A stretch of 64,000 nt of DNA from Cyanophora paradoxa (lineage: Eukaryota > Glaucocystophyceae > Cyanophorales > Cyanophoraceae). Where the stretch lies: NCBI GenBank assembly GCA_004431415.1, contig QPMI01000004.1, positions 1 to 64,000 of the forward strand, in the 5' to 3' direction. Positions within the stretch are counted from its first letter, which is position 1, and the number at the start of each line of letters is the position of its first letter. Positions 42,309 to 52,224 of the stretch are shown here, one piece after another. Position numbers and translations under genes: made by a program. The notes under the pieces are model-generated. The model was not told the origin of the DNA and ran no database searches. It was given only the letters and a program-made list of their open reading frames with translations.

Positions 42309-42464
42309 CTAGCGGGCGGCGGGGCGCTGCTCCTCCTCCTCGGCCCCCTCCTCGTCGCCCTCCTCCTCCTCCTCGTCGGCCTCGCGGGGCAGGGGCTCCT
42401 CCCAGGGGCGCGGCCCGGGGGGCGCGAGGGGCGACCACGGGCGGAGGCGCTGCGCGGGCCCCCT
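42309..42464 (-). pseudogene. Truncated 3' end of the S18 gene, copy A
   Basis: Encodes the Pro-rich and acidic tail ([14 protein letters not shown] ... [20 protein letters not shown]) identical in kind to the end of the S18 gene at 55372. Homology stops abruptly at 42464, after GCGCGGGCCCCC, where the intact gene continues differently. It is a duplication breakpoint remnant without the ribosomal domain. Confidence 0.8.
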
Positions 42465-43515
42465 TAACCTCGGCGCCCGGCGCCCCCCCATATCCACGTC
42501 GAGGTCCCATTTGCGATTGCGTGCCCTTATCGAAACGGCTCATGCCTTGATTACGAGACCGTCAGACGGCTCTCCGACTCTGAGAGTCTCTCGGCTGCAG
42601 CTGCTCACCGGGCTGGGCTATCAGTGGCTGCTCACGATAGGATGGGCCTCAGCCTGGCCGGCCCGGCCGGCCTTTTACCCTTCTTCTATTCGATGATCCC
42701 ACTACTAGCCTAGCAGCACTAGATTGATGCCTATTCAATGATCATCGGAGATTATATCCAATGATGACGGAAGCACCAAGTCACTGAGTTTGAATTCAAT
42801 TGTTCCCCCGATCATCGGATGCACAGTGCACGTGGCATATGCATAGTGCATCATGGCATGAAACTGAGGTGCCATGCACTGACTCAGTGAGCCCCTGAGC
42901 CACGCTGGTCAACCGTTGCCACGGGCCAGCAAGTTGAAGATCATCGGATATCGATATCGCAGACTCTGACTGAGAGTCGGATGCCACGTGCACAGTGCAC
43001 GTGCCATCGTGGCACGTGCACAGCTGCAGTACTACTGTATTGATGGCCAGTACTGGTCATGATCATGATCATCGGATCATGCATGCATACAAGTATATAT
43101 GCATATACGCGTTCAGTACTAGCCTAGTCACTGACTCAGTGAGTACTACGGTAGTGCACACGTGCACTGCACTGCGGCATAATGGCATGATACTGCGGCA
43201 TACGCTTGGCACATGCCATCGCATGCGCAAATCCGATGATCATGGCCATGGCATGATGATCGACTCACTGATCATGATCATGAGTCACGAAGTCCGACGG
43301 TCAGCGTACAGGCATCGAGACTTAACTTATAATTATATAAATAGTAAGCTTATTATCGGATGCCTCCTGACTCAGGGATCCGGCAGGCAAAACCAGAACT
43401 CTGATCTCGGCCCCCCAAGGCAGGCATATGCATTAGAAATTAAAGAGGGCGCAGACATCGTTCGTCAGTACTCTGTTCTAGCCGACCAAACTACGTGTTG
43501 GTCGCGGTGGAAGTA
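42465..43515. other. Duplicated spacer A, rich in short palindromes
   Basis: No gene seen. From 42777 it matches 49520 onward. It contains dense perfect palindromes such as CACGTGCACAGTGCACGTG (42984-43002), CATGATCATGATCATCGGATCATG and CACTGACTCAGTGAGT. CAAGTCAC at 42777-42784 is the empty target site of the hAT-type MITE found in spacer B. Bases 42640-42765 are absent from spacer B. Confidence 0.7.
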
Positions 43516-44993
43516 CTACGTGCTCCTGTGGGCCTCAATCTGGAGAACCTCGGCACAAACAACATGCCATGGCTCAAATACGGCCCCTGACCCCTCAATT
43601 CTTGCCATATCCTCATCTCGCCATGGTTTTAGGCGTGCATAATGGATGACTTTCACTGTACGCTCATCCCTGTGGGCAAACCGTTTCAACAGGCAAACTA
43701 AATTCGCAGAAACAACATTGCACACCAGAGCCAGCCGCGAGAGGATGCCAACCCGAGCTCAGGGCTCAAAATGTAGGGCATCTAACACCGTACAATTAGC
43801 TGGATGGGAAAGTAAAAGGAACATGTCTATCTCAGACGGGGCCTGCACAAAATTGAATATGTAGGGGAGGATGGTGAAGTGGTGCCGGTAGTACTGGAGA
43901 TCCACGTGAAGGGAAATACATCTTTGGAGGAGGGTGTACCTGGTTCAGAAGAGCCTGGTCAAGTGGCCCAATGTACGTCTCGTTGCGAGGCTCCCTGTCA
44001 AATTACTTCTCCGCAAGGAATAGCCGAAGGTTGGAGGAAAAAAACTGCAGACCAGGGCTTGCAGTAGACTGGTACAAGAAGGTGTGTCCGTTCCATTCTG
44101 CCGGGTACATAGAATTGGCAAATGCCAATACTGGACCGTCGGACAGGGGAAGACTAACAGATATGTGTAATGAGAAGCATGATTCATCATTGCATTCGCA
44201 TCCTTCATGGAAGGCCTGTGGTACGGTTGTTCGAAGAAACAATGCACACTTTGCGAGAAACAATGCACACTCAAGGACGAGAACATCTCCGTTGACCGTC
44301 ACGCCAAGCTCAGTCATCTCCCAAAGAGCGATGTCCGCAACAGCACAGGGAGGTGAGCAGGAAAAGAGCTGGTCCAGTGGCGCGACCGCTATCGCATCGG
44401 ACCCTATGTACACCACACGCTGGTACTCTATGAACTCCAACACTCGGAGCTGGGGATGCGGATTGCAAAGGAATGCAAGACAATTCAGAAAAGACGTTGT
44501 TCAGACCTTGTTCAGAAAGAAGACGCTGACGTGTGGTGGCCCATAGGGACCGTCAGGGGATGTCTGTCCGGAGAAGGGGTAGTTCTCAATTTCCACGATT
44601 CGATCGAACATCAGCGAGAGCCGTCGCAGCTGCTCGCGATTCGATCGAACATCAACTCGAGCCGGCGGCAAGCGGCAGAGGAAGCCGGTTACCGAGGGCT
44701 CCGCAAGCTGGCGTACGACCATACAGACGAGGGATCGGGTTGTGCCGGCCCGCCGGATTGAATGTGCGAGAACCTGCCCAGGATGAGCGACGGCCGAAAG
44801 CTGCTTGTTTGCAGCTGACCATAGCTGGGAGGATGAAGTCCTCCGTAGAGACGAGCGTGACAAAGGCGGTTTGTGGATGCGATAAAGGACTGTACTGATT
44901 TAATGAGTCCTCGGCATTAGAGCGGAGGGCGAGGATAAGGAGGATGAGGAGGGTCTGTTTCGCTCCACACGTCGAGCGCTTGACCGACTCCAT
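43516..44993 (-). CDS. GT8 (glycogenin-like) glycosyltransferase, copy 1
   Basis: Minus-strand exons: MESVKRSTCGAKQTLLILLI (signal peptide) to TAFVTLVSTEDFILPAM, VLAHSIRRAGTTRSLVCMVV, LSLMFDRIVEIENYPFSG, LRVLEFIEYQRVVYIGSDAI, PCAVADIALWEMTELGVTVN to LVLE, PSMKDANAMMNHASHYTYL, EWNGHTFLYQS, PLDQALLNQV and VKVIHYARLKPW ... FEPWHVVCAE. This is the order of GT8 retaining glycosyltransferases such as glycogenin. The usual DxD reads GSD (YIGSDAI), so the first metal-binding Asp is replaced. Introns are short GT-AG. The intron after LVLE carries a doubled TGTGCATTGTTTCT. It is followed upstream by a CFAP57 stub, which means its promoter is the captured CFAP57 promoter. Confidence 0.8.
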
Positions 44994-45070
44994 AGCAACC
45001 GACTCCAGAATAGCCAGGCAGCCGCTCAGCGCTTCATCTGCGCCCTCGATAGATATGCAGCAAGGGCGTG

Positions 45071-45111
45071 TTCTGTATGTTGCTCTCCGAGGCCTGCGCC
45101 GCCAACGACAT
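45071..45111 (-). pseudogene. CFAP57 5' stub, copy 1 (first ~14 codons)
   Basis: Identical to the start of CFAP57 except one synonymous change (MSLAAQASESNIQN), then homology ends. In frame it would run on for about 11 further codons and stop, giving a ~25-codon upstream ORF in front of the GT8 start 78 bp away. Confidence 0.85.
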
Positions 45112-45480
45112 TGCGCGGCTGTCCGAGGACTGCGCCGGAGAAGCTAGCTCGCTGCAGGTCGCTGCGCGGATCTAGCTTCAGAAGTACAAGCCGGATCCAG
45201 CTGCGGCAGGGCTGAGATAGCCCGAAGTGGCCCCTCTAGCCGTACCCCGATGTCAAACTTTCAACTTTGCCTGAAACTTTGGAAAAATGGACGCCGAGCG
45301 GCCCGGTAGCGCGAAGGCGTTGCTGGATCCGGAGGTGGGAGCCGAGCGTCCCCCTCAGTGCGCGACGCGCCCAGGAGCCAGACCCGGCGCAATCGGACGG
45401 CCATCTTCCCCTCATTGAGAAGGGTGCGATCGCTCGCGCGGTGCATTTCGGAGTCTTCACGCGCCCGCGCAGAGCTGGAA

Positions 45481-48400
45481 ATGGTGGGTCTGGAGGAGGC
45501 GGCAGGCCCGGACGCGGGCGGCGGCTTGCGGGCGCAGAACGCCGCGCCGGCGCGACGGGCGAGCAGCGAGCGCATGCCGCTCGCCTACTTGCTGCCCGTG
45601 ATCGAGCGCGCCGCAGCTGGTGGCGACCGAGCAGCAGCTGGTGCAGGCGCGCGCGGTGAAGGAGTCGCTCGTCAAGAAGATGAGCCAGGCGCGCGCTCCC
45701 GGCTCGCGGGGCCCGTGGCGCCGGTTGACGGCGCGGGCAGGTGATGGAGCGGCTGGCGCAGGCGAAGACGGACCGAGACATCCTGACGAAGAGGATCATG
45801 CAGCTCGAGGGGCGGGTGCGCGCGCGCGCCCCCCGCCGCCGGCGGGCTGGGGTTGACGGGCGACAGGAGGCGGAGGGGCGCGCGGGGGCGGAGGCGGCGG
45901 CGCGGCGGGCGGCGGCGGAGGCGGAGGAGGCGGGGCGGCGGGCGGGGTCGCTGGAGCAGCAGCTGGCGGCGGCGCGGGCGCTGCTGGCCGGCGGGGCGCA
46001 GGAGGCGGCCGGCGAGCTGGAGCGCCTCGCGGGCGAGAACGCCGCCCTCCGCGCCCGCCTGCGGGAGGCCGGCGAGCGGGCGGCGGCGGCGGAGCGGGCG
46101 GCGGCGGGCGGGGCGGCGGGGGCGGAGGAGGGGCCGGGGCGGCGGGCGCGGCAGCTGGAGGCGCAGCTGCAGCAGGCGCGGGTGGACCGGCAGGTGGTGG
46201 TGCGGAAGCTGCTGGCGCTGGAGGAGGCGGCGGGGCGGGCGCGGGCGGAGGAGGAGGCGCGGGCGGGGCGGGAGCGGGCGCTGCTGGAGGAGGTCGGCGC
46301 CCTCAAGCTCGCCCGCGACGCCGCCGCCCGCCGCGCCGCCGACGGTCCGCCCGCCCCGCCCCGTGCCCCGCGCCCGGCCGGGGGCGACGGGCCGGGGCAG
46401 CGGAGGGCGGGCGGGGCGGGCGGGGGCGGCCGGGGAGCGGGCGGCGGAGGAGGCGGTGCGGCGGCTGGAGGCGAGTGTGGCGCGCGTGGCGGCGGAGCGC
46501 GACGAGCTGCAGCGCCGCCTCCGCGCCGCCCTCCTCCCCGAGGCCCCCGCCCCGCAGCCCGACCCCGCCGACCCCTTCGAGCGGGTGCCCCGGCCCCCGC
46601 CCCGCCGCCACCCGCCGCGGGGCCCGAGGCGCGGGGCGGGGCAGGCGGGGCGGGAGGTGCGGGCGCTGGACGAGGGCCTGCAGGCGGCGCGGGAGGCGGC
46701 GGGGGAGCTGGCGGCGCGGGCCCCCGAGGCGGCGGCGGCGGCGGCGGCCGACCTGCGGGCGCGCTTCGAGGCCCTCGACGTCACGGTCCGGCCGGCCGGC
46801 GCGCGCGGGCGGCGCGGGCGGCGGGGCGGCCCCGACGCGCCGGCAGCGGCTGAACGCGCTGATCGCGCTGCGGGACGCGCGGGCGGCGGCGGAGGGGGCG
46901 CGGCGGGAGGCTGAGGCGGCGCGGGCGGAGGCGGCGCGGGCGCGGGCGGTGCTGGGCAAGCAGGTCCTCGACCTCGAGCACGAGCTCGCCCTCGCCCGCG
47001 CCGGCATCGCCCCGCCCCGCGACGCGCCCGGGCCCCCCGCCCGCGCCCCGCCCCCGTGCGCCCGCCCCGCGCCCGCGCCCCGCGCCCCGCGCCCCGCGCG
47101 CGGCCGCCGAGGGCCGAAGGCGGGGGCGCAGGCGCGGGGGCGGGGCCGGCGCGCGCCGCCGCGGAGGTGCTGGAGGTGGGGCGGGAGGAGGCGCTGGCGC
47201 GGGCGCTGCGGGAGGCGGAGGGGCGCTGGCGGAGGCGCGCGAGGGGCGCGAGGCGGCCGAGCGCGAGCTCCAGCGCCAGCGCGCCGCCGCCGCCGCCCGC
47301 GTCGCCGAGGCCCGCCGCCGCGCCCGGGCCCGCCCGCGCTCGCCGCCCCGCTGACGCCGGCGGCAGCTGGAGCGGGCGCTGCTGGCGGCGCAGCTCGAGC
47401 GGGAGGCGGCGGGGCGGCGCGCCGCGCTCGAGGGCGCGCAGGCGGCGGGGCGGCGGCGGCGGGGGGCGAGGAGCGGGAGGTGGTGCTGGGGGTGATGGCC
47501 CGCGAGTTGCGGGCGCGGGAGGAGGAGCTGCGGGCCGCCCGCGCGGGGGCCGGCGGCGCGGGCCGCGAGGAGGCCGAGCGGCTGGCGGGGCGCGCGGCGG
47601 AGCTCGAGGGGCCCTCGCCGAGGCCCGCGCCGACGCCGCCCGCGCCCGCGGGGAGCTCACGCGCGTGCTGCCCCGCCCGCCGGCCCCTGCCCCCGCCGGC
47701 GCGACGGTGGCGGGCATGCGCAGGGCGCTGGAGGGGTTCCGCGGGGAGCGGGCGGCGCTGGAGGGGCGGCTGCGGGAGCTGGAGGGCCGCTACCGCGAGC
47801 AGGAGGCCGGCCTCGCCGCCGCCGCCCGCGCCCGCGGCCTCGCCGACCCCGCCGCCGACCCCGCCGACTTCCCCGTCCGCCCCGCCCCGCCCCCCGGCCC
47901 CCGCCCCCGGCCCCGGCCCCGCCGACGCCGCCCCGCCGCAGAGCGTGGTCGAGCACGCGCGCTACCTCGGCGTGCGCCCCGCCCCGCCCCGCCCCGCCCC
48001 GCCCCGGCCCGCCCCGGCCCGGCGCGGCGCGGCCCGAGGCGCGCGGCGGCAGATGGACCCGGTGTTCGACGCGCCGTACCTGTGGATCGCGGAGCAGGCG
48101 CTGAACGCGCCGCTGCCGGAGGGCTGGTCGGAGCACCGGGACGCGACGGGCCGCCCCTACTACTACAACGCCGCCACCGACGCCTCCATCTGGGAGCACC
48201 CCCTCGACGACTACTTCCGGTGCCCCGCCCCGGGCCGTGCCGTGCCCCCGGGGGACCCCGCCCCGCGCCCCTCACCGGCCCCCGCAGCTTCCTCTTCCTC
48301 CAGCTCCGCGAGCGCGCCGCCGGGGCGCCCCTCGCCCCGCCCCGCCCCGCCGGCCCCGCAGACGGCGCCCCCGCCGCGCCCGGGGCCCCAGCTCGCCATC

Positions 48401-48570
48401 CACTTCGGCTCGGCCCCGGGGGCCGCGCGCGGGGCGGGGCCCGCCCTCAAACCTCCCGTGACGCCCCCCCCGGAGTACCGGTGCGCTCCCCCGGCCCCGG
48501 CCACGCAGGCGGGCGGCGCCGACGGCAGCGCAGGCGGCCGGAGTCGCGCAGCAGCCGCCGCGGCTCGTAG
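45481..48570 (+). CDS. Coiled-coil protein with C-terminal CEP164-type WW domain, copy B
   Basis: Second copy of the gene at 39142, offset 6339 bases, with the same exon layout and the same GC-starting introns. Here the end of the WW domain is in frame (WEHPLDDYFRCP) and the EREVVLGVMARELRAREE segment is continuous. Differences from the other copies are almost all one-base changes in G or C runs (for example GGCGGCGGGGGCGG against GGCGGCGGGGCGG near 46115). The C-terminal end is uncertain. Of the three copies this one has the best-preserved 3' half. Confidence 0.65.
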
Positions 48571-48650
48571 CGGCGAGAGTGAGCGAATTGGGAGCAGCAA
48601 CTCGCGGCACAGGCCGGGGCGGCGGGGCGAGGGGCAAGAGCGGTGCGGGG

Positions 48651-48806
48651 CTAGCGGGCGGCGGGGCGCTGCTCCTCCTCCTCGGCCCCCTCCTCGTCGC
48701 CCTCCTCCTCCTCCTCGTCGGCCTCGCGGGGCAGGGGCTCCTCCCAGGGGCGCGGCCCGGGGGGCGCGAGGGGCGACCACGGGCGGAGGCGCTGCGCGGG
48801 CCCCCT
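48651..48806 (-). pseudogene. Truncated 3' end of the S18 gene, copy B
   Basis: Identical in extent and breakpoint to the fragment at 42309-42464. The shared breakpoint shows that both fragments descend from one rearrangement that was later amplified. Confidence 0.8.
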
Positions 48807-48996
48807 TAACCTCGGCGCCCGGCGCCCCCCCATATCCACGTCGAGGTCCCATTTGCGATTGCGTGCCCTTATCGAAACGGCTCATGCCTTGATTACGAGA
48901 CCGTCAGACGGCTCTCCGACTCTGAGAGTCTCTCGGCTGCAGCTGCTCACCGGGCTGGGCTATCAGTGGCTGCTCATGACGGAAGCACCAAGTCAC

Positions 48997-49519
48997 CAGT
49001 GATGGGCACTTTATTAATAAGTACTTATAATATTTTATTAATAACGTATTAATAATACGTTATTAGCTAGTAAGGTCCCGGAACAGCCATTCTTATTAAT
49101 AACGTTTTAGTTTGGGGGGGTACCCGTAAACACACCATTTCTTGCACTCTAGGACGAATCTGTGCATGCTAGAGCGATATAAAGCAGTTCTACACACGTC
49201 TAGAGACCTGCTGGGCACTTCTGCAGCTTAATATGATGCTCATAAGCTGATCAGACGGCAGCTCCAGACCATCCAGTACCCCCTTGGTAGCACATTGACC
49301 CTTTTATTCGACCCCCAACAGATATAGAGGGCACTCGCAATGCTCAGGCAGCTTATATAAGAGTGTTTAGCACCAGAACCGCGCGGCAACGCTCCTTCAA
49401 CGCGTGGTTTCGCGCTTCTATGAGGAAGTAATTATTAATCTACTAATAACTAATTATTAACTATTAATAATGATTCTTATAAAGGCCCATTTTGGGGGTT
49501 ATTATTAATTCCATCACTG
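48997..49519. mobile_element. hAT-type MITE (523 bp) with perfect 8-bp TSD
   Basis: Ends CAGTGATGG ... CCATCACTG (9-bp perfect terminal inverted repeats) flanked by CAAGTCAC at 48989-48996 and 49520-49527. The paralogous spacer A has a single CAAGTCAC (42777-42784) and no insert. An 8-bp TSD and CA(G)TG-type ends are hallmarks of the hAT superfamily. The interior is AT-rich with TTATTAATAA motifs and no transposase ORF. Confidence 0.92.
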
Positions 49520-49527
49520 CAAGTCAC

Positions 49528-50259
49528 TGAGTTTGAATTCAATTGTTCCCCCGATCATCGGATGCACAGTCACTGAGTGCACGTGGCATATGCATAGTGC
49601 ATCATGGCATGAAACTGAGGTGCCATGCACTGACTCAGTGAGCCCCTGAGCCACGCTGGTCAACCGTTGCCAGGAAGTTGAAGATCATCGGATATCGATA
49701 TCGCAGACTCTGACTGAGAGTCGGATGCCACGTGCACAGTGCACGTGCCATCGTGGCACGTGCACAGCTGCAGTACTACTGTATTGATGGCCAGTACTGG
49801 TCATGATCATGATCATCGGATCATGCATGCATACAAGTATATATGCATATACTATGATACGCGTTCAGTACTAGCCTAGTCACTGAGTACTACGGTAGTG
49901 CACACGTGCACTGCACTGCGGCATAATGGCATGATACTGCGGCATACGCTTGGCACATGCCATCGCATGCGCAAATCCGATGATCATGGCCATGGCATGA
50001 TGATCGACTCACTGATCATGATCATGAGTCACGAAGTCCGACGGTCAGCGTACAGGCATCGAGACTTAACTTATAATTATATAAATAGTAAGCTTATTAT
50101 CGGATGCCTCCTGACTCAGGGATCCGGCAGGCAAAACCAGAACTCTGATCTCGGCCCCCCAAGGCAGGCATATGCATTAGAAATTAAAGAGGGCGCAGAC
50201 ATCGTTCGTCAGTACTCTGTTCTAGCCGACCAAACTACGTGTTGGTCGCGGTGGAAGTA
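49528..50259. other. Duplicated spacer B, rich in short palindromes
   Basis: Homologous to 42785-43515. Differs by several 7-8-nt indels located at palindromes (see findings). No gene seen. Confidence 0.7.
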
Positions 50260-51737
50260 CTACGTGCTCCTGTGGGCCTCAATCTGGAGAACCTCGGCAC
50301 AAACAACATGCCATGGCTCAAATACGGCCCCTGACCCCTCAATTCTTGCCATATCCTCATCTCGCCATGGTTTTAGGCGTGCATAATGGATGACTTTCAC
50401 TGTACGCTCATCCCTGTGGGCAAACCGTTTCAACAGGCAAACTAAATTCGCAGAAACAACATTGCACACCAGAGCCAGCCGCGAGAGGATGCCAACCCGA
50501 GCTCAGGGCTCAAAATGTAGGGCATCTAACACCGTACAATTAGCTGGATGGGAAAGTAAAAGGAACATGTCTATCTCAGACGGGGCCTGCACAAAATTGA
50601 ATATGTAGGGGAGGATGGTGAAGTGGTGCCGGTAGTACTGGAGATCCACGTGAAGGGAAATACATCTTTGGAGGAGGGTGTACCTGGTTCAGAAGAGCCT
50701 GGTCAAGTGGCCCAATGTACGTCTCGTTGCGAGGCTCCCTGTCAAATTACTTCTCCGCAAGGAATAGCCGAAGGTTGGAGGAAAAAAACTGCAGACCAGG
50801 GCTTGCAGTAGACTGGTACAAGAAGGTGTGTCCGTTCCATTCTGCCGGGTACATAGAATTGGCAAATGCCAATACTGGACCGTCGGACAGGGAAGACTAA
50901 CAGATATGTGTAATGAGAAGCATGATTCATCATTGCATTCGCATCCTTCATGGAAGGCCTGTGGTACGGTTGTTCGAAGAAACAATGCACACTTTGCGAG
51001 AAACAATGCACACTCAAGGACGAGAACATCTCCGTTGACCGTCACGCCAAGCTCAGTCATCTCCCAAAGAGCGATGTCCGCAACAGCACAGGGAGGTGAG
51101 CAGGAAAAGAGCTGGTCCAGTGGCGCGACCGCTATCGCATCGGACCCTATGTACACCACACGCTGGTACTCTATGAACTCCAACACTCGGAGCTGGGGGA
51201 TGCGGATTGCAAAGGAATGCAAGACAATTCAGAAAAGACGTTGTTCAGACCTTGTTCAGAAAGAAGACGCTGACGTGTGGTGGCCCATAGGGACCGTCAG
51301 GGGATGTCTGTCCGGAGAAGGGGTAGTTCTCAATTTCCACGATTCGATCGAACATCAGCGAGAGCCGTCGCAGCTGCTCGCGATTCGATCGAACATCAAC
51401 TCGAGCCGGCGGCAAGCGGCAGAGGAAGCCGGTTACCGAGGGCTCCGCAAGCTGGCGTACGACCATACAGACGAGGGATCGGGTTGTGCCGGCCCGCCGG
51501 ATTGAATGTGCGAGAACCTGCCCAGGATGAGCGACGGCCGAAAGCTGCTTGTTTGCAGCTGACCATAGCTGGGAGGATGAAGTCCTCCGTAGAGACGAGC
51601 GTGACAAAGGCGGTTTGTGGATGCGATAAAGGACTGTACTGATTTGATGAGTCCTCGGCATTAGAGCGGAGGGCGAGGATAAGGAGGATGAGGAGGGTCT
51701 GTTTCGCTCCACACGTCGAGCGCTTGACCGACTCCAT
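50260..51737 (-). CDS. GT8 (glycogenin-like) glycosyltransferase, copy 2
   Basis: Duplicate of 43516-44993 with very few differences: one base in the first exon (SSNQYS instead of SLNQYS) and two single-G indels, one at 50888 inside or next to an intron and one at 51196. All motifs described for copy 1 are present, including the altered GSD in place of DxD and the C-terminal VIHYARLKPW / FEPW segment. It also has a CFAP57 stub (51815-51855) upstream. Confidence 0.8.
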
Positions 51738-51814
51738 AGCAACCGACTCCAGAATAGCCAGGCAGCCGCTCAGCGCTTCATCTGCGCCCTCGATAGATAT
51801 GCAGCAAGGGCGTG

Positions 51815-51855
51815 TTCTGTATGTTGCTCTCCGAGGCCTGCGCCGCCAACGACAT
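51815..51855 (-). pseudogene. CFAP57 5' stub, copy 2
   Basis: Identical to 45071-45111. It lies upstream of GT8 copy 2 and next to the promoter of the third WW-domain gene. Confidence 0.85.
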
Positions 51856-52224
51856 TGCGCGGCTGTCCGAGGACTGCGCCGGAGAAGCTAGCTCGCTGCA
51901 GGTCGCTGCGCGGATCTAGCTTCAGAAGTACAAGCCGGATCCAGCTGCGGCAGGGCTGAGATAGCCCGAAGTGGCCCCTCTAGCCGTACCCCGATGTCAA
52001 ACTTTCAACTTTGCCTGAAACTTTGGAAAAATGGACGCCGAGCGGCCCGGTAGCGCGAAGGCGTTGCTGGATCCGGAGGTGGGAGCCGAGCGTCCCCCTC
52101 AGTGCGCGACGCGCCCAGGAGCCAGACCCGGCGCAATCGGACGGCCATCTTCCCCTCATTGAGAAGGGTGCGATCGCTCGCGCGGTGCATTTCGGAGTCT
52201 TCACGCGCCCGCGCAGAGCTGGAA

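Noticed and set aside
42531-42580. Stretch reminiscent of rRNA (ATCGAAACGGCTCATGCC)
   Set aside because: Only a few bases resemble small-subunit rRNA, with no flanking rRNA sequence.
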